A stretch of DNA of 5,845 nucleotides, taken from Alphaproteobacteria bacterium (lineage in GTDB: Bacteria > Pseudomonadota > Alphaproteobacteria > JAJTHO01). The notes beneath the pieces are model-generated. The model was not told the DNA's origin. It worked only from the letters and a program-made list of their open reading frames with translations, and searched no databases. Made by a program: the position numbers and the translations under genes. The stretch spans positions 1-5,845 of the forward strand of contig JAJTHO010000104.1 in the NCBI GenBank assembly GCA_021297975.1, in the 5' to 3' direction. Numbering within the stretch: the first letter of the stretch is position 1; every line of letters starts with the position of its first letter. Below are positions 1-4,464 of this stretch, one piece after another.

Positions 1-498
1 GCCCGCGCCGATATGGGCGCCCTCTTGCAGCGCAATGAGGGTGAGGATACCGAGCAGCCCTGCCCCGGCAATCGTACAGCCGAGGCCAAGCCCGAGCGTG
101 CGGCGGTCGAGAAGACTCGCCAGCTCCAGCTGATACCGCGCCCGGGTGAGCAGCAGACCGCCAAACCGCGCCCGCGGCAGAATGCCTGCGAGCCGCGCCT
201 GATACCGCCGCCATGAATACGCCAGCCACGCCGCGATGACGACGGGCAAGCCCAGCATCAGCATAGGCAGCAGAAACGCCGCCAGCAGCAGCGCACAGCT
301 CAAGACCAGCGCCGCCGTGTCGCCATGCCCCCAGTAGGGCGCGTCGAGTTCTTTCAAAAGCGTTCGGGATACGACATAGCCCTTCCCGCCGCGATGGTAG
401 GCGAAGGGAAACACGAGGAACTCGCCTTGTTTGGTGGGGCGCACGAGTACGCGGTAGAGGCTGCGGCGCAGGGGTTTGGGAAGCCAGAAGCCGAACAT
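1..498 (-). CDS. Membrane protein of unknown function, C-terminus cut by window edge
   Basis: An open frame of 166 codons runs from ATG at 498 off the left edge without a stop. It starts MFGFWLPKPLRRSLYRVL. A soluble basic N-terminal part (about residues 1-62, with GEFLVFPFAYHRGGKGY) precedes a long hydrophobic stretch at about 63-93, long enough for one or two membrane spans. An Arg-rich cytoplasmic-looking segment follows (YSWRRYQARLAG...RARF), then another span at about 134-157. I do not recognise the family. The start lies one base after the stop of the upstream PIN toxin, so the gene is probably translationally coupled to it and part of the same transcript. A copy of its first 11 or so codons sits behind the second toxin at 1095-1235. 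The start choice is supported by that conserved copy and by the toxin stop; a clear Shine-Dalgarno is not visible. It may be an ordinary host gene next to the TA module rather than part of it. Confidence 0.75.
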   Translation of the reverse strand, partial: MFGFWLPKPLRRSLYRVLVRPTKQGEFLVFPFAYHRGGKGYVVSRTLLKELDAPYWGHGDTAALVLSCALLLAAFLLPMLMLGLPVVIAAWLAYSWRRYQARLAGILPRARFGGLLLTRARYQLELASLLDRRTLGLGLGCTIAGAGLLGILTLIALQEGAHIGAG

Positions 499-527
499 GT
501 TAGGCTGTTCCCGGCCAGAAGAGGTTT
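471..527. repeat. Left conserved end of TA unit, copy 1
   Basis: This 57-bp segment matches 1208-1264 with only two mismatches (one in the second codon of the membrane gene, one just inside the toxin gene). On the minus strand it covers the last codons of the toxin, its stop, and the first codons of the membrane-protein gene. It marks one border of a unit repeated at an offset of 737 bp. Beyond it, inside the toxin gene, similarity falls sharply. Confidence 0.85.
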
Positions 528-916
528 TCGCGCTCTGCCGCAAGACGCAGCTTTTTATCCTGCGTTGCAAGGGGTATTTGATAGTGCTGCGCCAGCAACA
601 GATACAGCGCATCATAACTCGTAAGACCATACAGGCGCTGTAATTCCAGCAGCGCACGCGCCTGAAACCACAGACGTGTTGCCCGGCGATAGAGTATGTT
701 CATTCTCAGCAATCTATCTTGCATATCGTTAATGTCAGATTGCTTATACAGCTGGCGCCTTTCTTTGATTTGAAATATGTTATTGGCTTCAATCAAAAAA
801 AAATCTGGTGCCATCACGGGGCTTGTCTGCATGTACTCTGCCAAGGCCATTGCATAGTCGCTGCGCTCATCGGCGAAGATAAAACCAAAGACCGCCGATA
901 CATCAACGACCAGCAT
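500..916 (-). CDS. vapC: PIN-domain (VapC-like) toxin, module 1
   Basis: A 138-residue protein of standard VapC length. PIN-domain ribonucleases use a cluster of acidic residues to hold Mg2+ or Mn2+ and cut tRNA or other RNA. The expected residues are visible: Asp5 (LVVDVSAV), Glu43 (FFLIEANN), Asp102 (TSYDALYLLLA) and Asp120 (LATQDKKL). This matches the usual D-E-D-D spacing, so the toxin looks intact. It begins directly after the TAA of the 55-residue antitoxin (no intervening base), which is typical TA coupling, and its stop is one base before the membrane-protein start. It is about 54% identical by eye (about 75 of 138) to the toxin at 1237-1653, with the same length, the same acidic residues and the same NLFWPGT ending. 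Assignment to VapC-type PIN toxins is strong. The RNA target cannot be read from sequence. Confidence 0.9.
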   Translation of the reverse strand: MLVVDVSAVFGFIFADERSDYAMALAEYMQTSPVMAPDFFLIEANNIFQIKERRQLYKQSDINDMQDRLLRMNILYRRATRLWFQARALLELQRLYGLTSYDALYLLLAQHYQIPLATQDKKLRLAAERENLFWPGTA

Positions 917-1084
917 TTATCGCCGCCCCTCTTCTCGAAGAGAGGCCAAACCCTCAGGTTGAGCTGTAAACTTTATGGTATCCGCTAGACGCATAATATC
1001 GGCAATCGCCGCCGCGCCGCGCTCGGTGCGGGTTTGTTTTTTGGGCGCTGATGGGGCAGCGGGGGGTTTGCGTTTTTTGGCCAT
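917..1084 (-). CDS. vapB: Short basic antitoxin (VapB role), module 1
   Basis: A 55-residue frame from ATG at 1084 to TAA at 917, immediately followed by the toxin ATG. Residues 1-26 are basic and Pro/Ala-rich (MAKKRKPPAAPSAPKKQ, then TRTERGAAA) and probably disordered. Residues 27-55 look helical and end in REEGRR. A GAGG Shine-Dalgarno lies 8 bases before the start. Location and size argue for the antitoxin of the PIN toxin. I see no ribbon-helix-helix, AbrB, Phd or HTH signature, so the basic N-terminus would have to provide any DNA binding. Residues 1-27 are identical, codon for codon over residues 1-26, to the antitoxin at 1653-1820, whereas only 11 of the 29 residues from 27 on match. 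The likely reading is a common N-terminal part and a partner-specific toxin-binding C-terminus. The function is inferred from operon position. Confidence 0.8.
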   Translation of the reverse strand: MAKKRKPPAAPSAPKKQTRTERGAAAIADIMRLADTIKFTAQPEGLASLREEGRR

Positions 1085-1148
1085 GGTGATTGCCTCAATA
1101 CTGCATTGGATAATGCAGTGCTGGGGGTGGGAAGTCTAGAGGAATGGC
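1003..1148. repeat. Right conserved end of TA unit, copy 1 (promoter plus antitoxin N-terminus)
   Basis: This segment aligns without gaps to 1739-1884. Positions 1003-1101 (99 bp) are identical to 1739-1837. The remainder differs at seven sites, five of them clustered in 1102-1110. It holds the antitoxin N-terminal codons, the ribosome binding site and the presumed promoter/operator. Looser similarity seems to continue to about 1172 (compare about 1906). Identity stops abruptly inside antitoxin codon 27. Confidence 0.9.
1101..1118. promoter_or_regulatory. Putative operator inverted repeat upstream of TA module 1
   Basis: CTGCATT-GGAT-AATGCAG is a perfect 7-bp inverted repeat with a 4-base spacer, starting 17 bases upstream of the antitoxin ATG. 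TA operons are normally autorepressed through palindromes in this position, so I propose an antitoxin/toxin operator overlapping the promoter. At the matching place of module 2 (1837-1854) the AATGCAG half remains but the other half is altered. The -10/-35 elements cannot be placed with certainty; CATTAT inside the repeat, on the minus strand, is a possible -10. Confidence 0.45.
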
Positions 1149-1176
1149 GTTGTAATTAAAAAAGAGAGCTAATTGC

Positions 1177-1211
1177 TTGCCTGCTCGCGCCCGATTCGCT
1201 GCGCGAAGGGG
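1177..1211. repeat. REP-like hairpin repeat, copy 1
   Basis: This 35-bp segment matches 2772-2806 with two mismatches. Its core TTCGC-TGC-GCGAA is a perfect 5-bp stem. This copy ends at the point where the truncated membrane-gene fragment begins (GGGG shared by both), so it lies exactly at a rearrangement junction. It lacks the outer GGGCG arm present in the other copy. Confidence 0.7.
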
Positions 1212-1264
1212 TTTGGGAAGCCAGAAGCCGTACATGTTAGGGTGTTCCCGGCCAGAAGAGGTTT
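1208..1264. repeat. Left conserved end of TA unit, copy 2
   Basis: The partner of 471-527, with 55 of 57 bases identical. It holds the end of the second toxin gene and the first codons of the broken membrane-gene copy. The first four bases (GGGG) are also the last bases of the REP-like repeat, which fits a junction made at a short shared sequence. Confidence 0.85.
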
Positions 1265-1653
1265 GTTTTTATGGCGGCGGCCTTCAACTTAACATCCAGC
1301 GTTGCCAAGGGCATTTTAAGATAAAGCGCCAACATTAAATACAGCGCATCATATGCTGTTAAGTCATATTCACGCTGTAAATTGTAGAGTGCATCCTCAC
1401 TAAACCAGCTTCGTGTGATACGCCTATACAGAATATTGAGCGACATCATTTCATGAATAAAAAGTTCGGCTACTTCGCCAGCATAACGGCCACGCCGCTC
1501 TTGTTTGCGAATGACATTATTAGCTTCAATACGAAAAAAATCTCGCGCCACAACAGGATTATGTCGCATGTATGTCTTGAGCATCTCGGCATACGCACTG
1601 TCATCATCATTAAATACGAATCCCAAAACCGCCGATGCATCAACAACCAGCAT
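1237..1653 (-). CDS. vapC: PIN-domain (VapC-like) toxin, module 2
   Basis: A 138-residue PIN protein aligning without gaps to the toxin at 500-916. It has Asp5 (LVVDASAV), Glu43 (FFRIEANN), Asp102 (TAYDALYLML) and Asp120 (LATLDVKL), so all four metal-binding acidic residues are kept and the toxin looks active. The LATLD and YDALYL motifs are standard for VapC. Its ATG overlaps the antitoxin TGA by one base (TGATG), giving tight translational coupling. The two toxins differ most at about residues 47-71, which often contribute to antitoxin contact or substrate choice in PIN toxins, so the pairs may not cross-neutralise. That last point is inference. Confidence 0.9.
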   Translation of the reverse strand: MLVVDASAVLGFVFNDDDSAYAEMLKTYMRHNPVVARDFFRIEANNVIRKQERRGRYAGEVAELFIHEMMSLNILYRRITRSWFSEDALYNLQREYDLTAYDALYLMLALYLKMPLATLDVKLKAAAIKTNLFWPGTP

Positions 1654-1820
1654 CAGCGCCGCCCTTCCTCAATCATTGCCTTCAAGCTCTCAGGGGTTTC
1701 TTTAATGCTGTATTGTCGCGCTAAAGCGCAGAGGGCATCAATCGCCGCCGCGCCGCGCTCGGTGCGGGTTTGTTTTTTGGGCGCTGATGGGGCAGCGGGG
1801 GGTTTGCGTTTTTTGGCCAT
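1653..1820 (-). CDS. vapB: Short basic antitoxin (VapB role), module 2
   Basis: A 55-residue frame from ATG at 1820 to a TGA that shares one base with the toxin start. Its N-terminal part (MAKKRKPPAAPSAPKKQ, then TRTERGAAAI) is the same as in module 1. Its C-terminal part is different (DALCALARQYSIKETPESLK, ending EEGRR); conserved points in that half include Leu33-Ala34, Pro43-Glu44, Leu46 and the EEGRR end. The GAGG ribosome binding site and start context are identical to module 1. The gene is assigned as antitoxin by position, size and pairing with a PIN toxin. I recognise no known antitoxin DNA-binding domain. It would be first in the transcript that continues through the toxin towards module 1. 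Confidence 0.8.
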   Translation of the reverse strand: MAKKRKPPAAPSAPKKQTRTERGAAAIDALCALARQYSIKETPESLKAMIEEGRR

Positions 1821-1884
1821 GGTGATTGCCTCAATACCGATTTTAATAATGCAGTGCTGGGGGAGGGAAGTCTATAGGAATGGC
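1739..1884. repeat. Right conserved end of TA unit, copy 2
   Basis: The partner of 1003-1148, with the first 99 bp identical and seven differences in the rest. It carries the antitoxin N-terminus and the presumed promoter of module 2. The left half of the operator-like palindrome is changed here (1837-1845), while AATGCAG at 1848-1854 is kept. Confidence 0.9.
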
Positions 1885-1960
1885 TAGTTAAATAATGAGA
1901 GCGTAAGATGATTCAAATACTCCTAAGAAGATTGTGCTGTTCTACAATAGGTTGCGCACT

Positions 1961-1993
1961 GCTCCTGATATCCTGAAAGTCTTTTCAGGGAGC
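1961..1993. terminator. Hairpin downstream of the small membrane-protein operon
   Basis: CCTGAAA (1972-1978) and TTTCAGG (1983-1989) form a perfect 7-bp stem with a 4-base loop, flanked by a further GCTC/GAGC pairing (1961-1964 with 1990-1993). It lies about 20 bases past the stop of the gene at 2014-2307. No T-run follows on the minus strand, so a Rho-independent terminator is only one option; an mRNA-stabilising hairpin or a protein site is also possible. The rest of 1885-2013 shows no gene. Confidence 0.4.
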
Positions 1994-2013
1994 TAAGAGA
2001 AGGTAAATGTTCT

Positions 2014-2307
2014 CTATTTTTTGGAAAAAATTAAATCGGCTAGAACGCCGGGTATAATTAGTACCAAGCCAGGTGCAGTAAAAAATGCAGCGAAAGCCCA
2101 ATGCCAATCCCAGACATCCATCGCACCAAAGAAGGCACCAATAGTTACTGGCAGAGTAAATCTTAAAACTAAAGCCAGAAAAATTGCTATAAATGCCCAA
2201 ACACTTCCAAAGTGGTAATCTATACCTGCATATCCAGCACATATATGAGCTATACCTAACAGTAATATGAAAGCTATTGCGCTTAAATCCTTCAAAGACT
2301 CACTCAT
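2014..2307 (-). CDS. Small multi-span membrane protein, unknown family
   Basis: A 97-residue, very hydrophobic protein. Likely membrane segments are at about residues 8-26, 36-60 and 70-93, with Asp/Trp/His residues (DVWDWHW, 64-70) between the last two. It ends in a short basic tail (IFSKK). It starts 15 bases after the stop of the upstream gene, with an AGGGG ribosome binding site about 8 bases before the ATG, so the two form an operon. I do not recognise the family. It sits in an AT-rich stretch unlike the GC-rich flanks, which suggests acquired DNA. Transporter-like, toxin-like or immunity-like roles are all possible and none is shown. Confidence 0.7.
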   Translation of the reverse strand: MSESLKDLSAIAFILLLGIAHICAGYAGIDYHFGSVWAFIAIFLALVLRFTLPVTIGAFFGAMDVWDWHWAFAAFFTAPGLVLIIPGVLADLIFSKK

Positions 2308-2322
2308 AATCGCACCCCTGAT

Positions 2323-2649
2323 TCAAGCTGTTCTTACCTTATGTGCAAGAAATAGAAAAAGTAATCCTAAGATTATATCAACCACTACCCATATCTCTTT
2401 TGGCATGTGAATAGCGACAAACGGATTAAATAAAATTGCTATGAATAAGAAAAAAAACGCCCAGATTGAATTGTTATCTGTAGCGTTGAAGTTTTTATAT
2501 GAGAGTACTGCAGAAAACCCACAGACCGTAATTTTCAAGAAGGTATAGAATCCATAAGGCAATGGTGCGGCTGCGATAAGCAATAATAAGCCACATCCCA
2601 AATAGGCTTTAGCCGGAAAGTTCCATTTAGGGTTTTGCCATTGTTTCAT
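2323..2649 (-). CDS. Small membrane protein resembling DUF6804
   Basis: A 108-residue protein with four likely membrane spans at about 15-31, 33-52, 62-80 and 86-103. The order of features (PYGFYTFLKITVCG near the first turn, then AILFNPFVAI, then KEIWVVVDIILGLLFLF) resembles from memory the DUF6804 small integral membrane family, whose members have a PYGYY-like motif and an NPF/QPF followed by an IW..VD segment. The function of that family is unknown to me. It is first in a two-gene operon with 2014-2307. The ribosome binding site is weak (purine-rich, no clear GGAGG). Composition is AT-rich compared with genes on either side. Confidence 0.75.
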   Translation of the reverse strand: MKQWQNPKWNFPAKAYLGCGLLLLIAAAPLPYGFYTFLKITVCGFSAVLSYKNFNATDNNSIWAFFFLFIAILFNPFVAIHMPKEIWVVVDIILGLLFLFLAHKVRTA

Positions 2650-2689
2650 TCTGATTCTGCTTTAACTGCTGCGTCGATTTGTTGTGTTT

Positions 2690-2752
2690 TTCATCTGCCT
2701 AATTTTTACACGGAAAAAATATTCTAGCAACGACTGTTAAGTTAATTACACT
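2690..2752 (-). promoter_or_regulatory. AT-rich region likely holding the promoter of the membrane operon
   Basis: This AT-rich stretch upstream of the ATG at 2649 is the only place for a promoter between that gene and the tRNA. On the minus strand TTGCTA followed 16-17 bases later by TAAAAAT is one candidate -35/-10 pair, and TTAACA with a downstream TATTTT is another with poor spacing. I cannot choose between them. No other signal is evident in the gap. Confidence 0.25.
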
Positions 2753-2771
2753 CGATAACAAGCGCGAGAAT

Positions 2772-2806
2772 TTGCCTGCTTGCGCCCAATTCGCTGCGCG
2801 AAGGGG
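2772..2806. repeat. REP-like hairpin repeat, copy 2
   Basis: The fuller copy of the repeat at 1177-1211 (33 of 35 bases shared). Here the core TTCGC-TGC-GCGAA is enclosed by CGCCC/GGGCG and, further out, TTGC/GCAA reaching about 2813, giving a nested imperfect hairpin like a REP/BIME unit. It lies between the membrane operon and the tRNA gene. Two copies within 1.6 kb suggest more in the genome. Confidence 0.65.
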
Positions 2807-2834
2807 CGGCAAGCATGAACCCGACTTTATGGTG

Positions 2835-2854
2835 TATCGAGGGTTCAAATCCCT
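2835..2854 (+). repeat. Inverted copy of the tRNA-Ser T-arm
   Basis: TATCGAGGGTTCAAATCCCT (20 bases) is the exact reverse complement of 2892-2911, i.e. it equals the T-arm of the neighbouring minus-strand tRNA-Ser, but lies on the plus strand 37 bases beyond the arm. No acceptor stem, anticodon arm or CCA accompanies it, so it is not a second tRNA. It may be the remnant of an integration or an inversion at the tRNA. Confidence 0.75.
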
Positions 2855-2879
2855 TTAAGAGAATAGTACCGTTCTATTA

Positions 2880-2969
2880 TGGCGGAGAGAGAGGGATTTG
2901 AACCCTCGATACCCTTGCGGGTATACTAGTTTTCGAGACTAGCCTGATCAACCACTCCAGCACCTCTCC
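2880..2969 (-). tRNA. tRNA-Ser(CGA)
   Basis: A 90-base gene including an encoded CCA (2882-2880). The acceptor stem GGAGAGG (2969-2963) pairs with TCTCTCC (2890-2884), with one G-U pair. The discriminator base is G. The anticodon stem CTAGT/ACTAG encloses loop CTCGAAA, giving anticodon CGA (2935-2933), which reads UCG. A long variable arm (TACCC-GCAA-GGGTA) is the class II signature of tRNA-Ser. The T-arm is GAGGG-TTCAAAT-CCCTC. A possible -10 (GATTAT, 2994-2989) lies upstream, followed by a GC-rich leader. The gene borders AT-rich DNA on its 3' side, as common tRNA integration sites do. Confidence 0.97.
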
Positions 2970-3073
2970 GCGCGGGAAGGAGGGCACCATAATCGAGGAC
3001 GGGGCGCAAAACAATACTCTTTTGCCGCTTTCAGCGTGCAGGAATCACCAACTCTTTACCAATCAAAAAGAAG

Positions 3074-3177
3074 GCGTCATATCGAGCGCAGCACGGCAGC
3101 GCCGTGCGCAGTCGAGATATCTCCTTTTATCGACAAGGAGATCCCTCCACTACGCTGCGCTTCGGCCTCGATGACGC
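3074..3177. repeat. Complex palindromic intergenic repeat
   Basis: An imperfect palindrome of about 104 bp. The outer arms are GCGTCATATCGAG (3074-3086) and CTCGATGACGC (3167-3177). The next pairing is AGCGCAGC (3085-3092) with GCTGCGCT (3154-3161). The central hairpin is ATCTCCTT (3119-3126) with AAGGAGAT (3135-3142). A side hairpin GCACGGC-AGC-GCCGTGC (3091-3107) is inserted in the left arm. The pattern (GTCAT..CGAG outside, GAGAT..CTCCTT inside) is like widespread non-coding intergenic repeats of bacteria. It lies 20 bases past the stop of the hydrolase gene and could end its transcript. The rest of 2970-3197 holds no gene I can support. Confidence 0.75.
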
Positions 3178-3197
3178 ATTTTGTTGTGCGGTCAGCC

Positions 3198-4460
3198 TCA
3201 CGGCACATCAATATCAAAATGCACACACCAGTTACACTGCCACGGGGTATCACTGGCGGAATCGCGCAGGTTTGTGCGCGCCCCGGTGCGCACCCCGGAA
3301 AGGGCAATCGCGGCTGAGCTATTCCGCCCGGCGCGGATGCGCGGCGTTGTGCCATTTGGCGCGGCGGAGAGCGTGAAGCGGAGCGTGGTGGGGTTAAGCA
3401 AACTCACGCCGGTGAGGGTTGTTGTGCCGCCGGTCTGGCGGAAATCAAAGCCGAAAAAGCCGTCCGCTGTGTTGGCCGCATAAACGGTATCGAGCACGAG
3501 CGAGCCGGTTGGAACCCAAAATTCGATGTCAACCAGATTGCCATTGCGCGTTATCGTTTTCGGGCGCAGGGGATTCCAGGTTGCGCCGTCAACCACCACG
3601 CGGCTCATCGCGTTGCCGATGCCGTGCGCCCAGCGCGCCGTTTGATGCCCGGCGTAATGGGGATTGGCGGTGCTGATATTCTCGCCGGGGTACATGGGGG
3701 TGCATAGAATAACCTCGCCGGGGTAATCGATATGCGCTTGCAGCTGATCGAGCACGGGATAGGAAATTGTGCCGATGGAATGGGAATAGTTGGAGAAGTT
3801 GCTTTGCTGGGTGATGAACAGCGGGATGTTTTGCGCTTGGCCGGTTACCGCTTTGATATCGGTGTTGAGATCATCGCGGAGGGTTTTTAGGGTTGCTTTA
3901 TAGCCGCTGCCCGTTGCCGCGAAATCTGCCTCGCCGTGCACCCATAGCGTCCCGCGATAGACCGGCGTCAGGCTGTTTGCCTGCGCGTAGTTTCGCATCT
4001 TCGTGACAGCGGAAATCAGGTTTGCGTAGGCGTTCGTGCCCTTTACCAGTTGCGAGGTGGGATAGGCGGTGTGGCCATGACAGGAGACAACGGCGCGGTG
4101 GCGCTGGCCGGTGAGTTCTAACTGCCGCTGGTTTACCAGCATCAGGGCGCGAAACGCCGCGTGCTCGCGGATATCGACCGCAAAGGGGGCTTGGCATTCG
4201 CTGTCGGGCAGCAGCGTGAAATCCACCAGCGCCGGGGGGTTGACTTGGTCTATCCATGAGGCGGTTCCGTCGCGCCGACGACTGCCGTCACGCCCCAGCA
4301 TGGTAATCGCGCCGAAGGTTGCGTCCATCGTTGTGAACGGGGTGGTGCTGTTTGTGCCGGTTGAATTGGACTGGCCGTAGATGGTGTAAAGATTCAGCGT
4401 GCTGGTCTGTGCCGGTTTGGCGGGGCGCTGAATCAGGCCGTTTGCGTCGCGTGTTGCCAT
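3198..4460 (-). CDS. SGNH/sialate O-acetylesterase-like hydrolase
   Basis: A 420-residue protein. The N-terminal domain (about 22-290) has SGNH hydrolase signatures: YGQSNSTG with probable nucleophile Ser31, SCHGHTAYPTSQL (126-138) as a glycine-containing block, LWVHGEAD (172-179) corresponding to the WxQGExD of the sialate acetylesterase group, and NPHY with probable catalytic His268. The family removes acetyl groups from carbohydrates. The usual Asp two or three residues before the His is not seen (Ala265/Asn266), so activity could rest on a dyad. Residues about 295-420 form a beta-rich C-terminal domain. No signal peptide or membrane span is evident. Start: GGAG lies 9 bases before the ATG, which is 4 bases after the stop of the LamG gene, so the pair is co-transcribed. 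Similar pairings occur in phage tail regions; no other phage gene is visible here. Confidence 0.8.
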   Translation of the reverse strand: MATRDANGLIQRPAKPAQTSTLNLYTIYGQSNSTGTNSTTPFTTMDATFGAITMLGRDGSRRRDGTASWIDQVNPPALVDFTLLPDSECQAPFAVDIREHAAFRALMLVNQRQLELTGQRHRAVVSCHGHTAYPTSQLVKGTNAYANLISAVTKMRNYAQANSLTPVYRGTLWVHGEADFAATGSGYKATLKTLRDDLNTDIKAVTGQAQNIPLFITQQSNFSNYSHSIGTISYPVLDQLQAHIDYPGEVILCTPMYPGENISTANPHYAGHQTARWAHGIGNAMSRVVVDGATWNPLRPKTITRNGNLVDIEFWVPTGSLVLDTVYAANTADGFFGFDFRQTGGTTTLTGVSLLNPTTLRFTLSAAPNGTTPRIRAGRNSSAAIALSGVRTGARTNLRDSASDTPWQCNWCVHFDIDVP

Positions 4461-4464
4461 GATA

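Larger units (their letters stand above)
1095..1235 (-). pseudogene. Truncated copy of the membrane-protein gene start
   Basis: An ATG at 1235, one base after the stop of the second toxin, opens a 46-codon frame beginning MYGFWLPKPLR. This matches the first 11 residues of the gene at 1-498 (MFGFWLPKPLR) with a single substitution. After that codon the sequence switches to unrelated DNA: the REP-like repeat at 1177-1211, then the promoter region of module 1. The frame ends in TGA at 1095-1097, just before the antitoxin start of module 1. I read it as a remnant left when the TA unit was duplicated. A short peptide could still be made by reinitiation after the toxin, but nothing suggests a function. 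Confidence 0.75.

Noticed and set aside
325..988. Plus-strand frames across the membrane gene and first toxin module
   Set aside because: They lie antisense to genes with clear homology features (PIN motifs, coupled starts) and show none themselves.
1003..1837. CRISPR-like array from the repeated blocks
   Set aside because: There are only two copies, each containing coding sequence at 737-bp spacing; this is a gene-module duplication.
1453..1887. Plus-strand frame of 144 codons across toxin module 2
   Set aside because: It is antisense to the whole TA module, and its sequence shows no domain or coding character.
1985..2242. Alternative minus-strand frame of 85 codons over the small membrane gene
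   Set aside because: It overlaps the 97-residue frame, starts inside it without a ribosome binding site and has a Cys/Trp-rich composition typical of a shadow frame.
2811..2880. A second tRNA on the plus strand around the T-arm copy
   Set aside because: Only the T-arm sequence is present; no acceptor pairing, D-arm, anticodon arm or CCA can be built around it.
3036..3376. Several short frames near the end of the hydrolase gene
   Set aside because: They run through the palindromic repeat and the antisense of the hydrolase; the apparent peptides are repeat translations.
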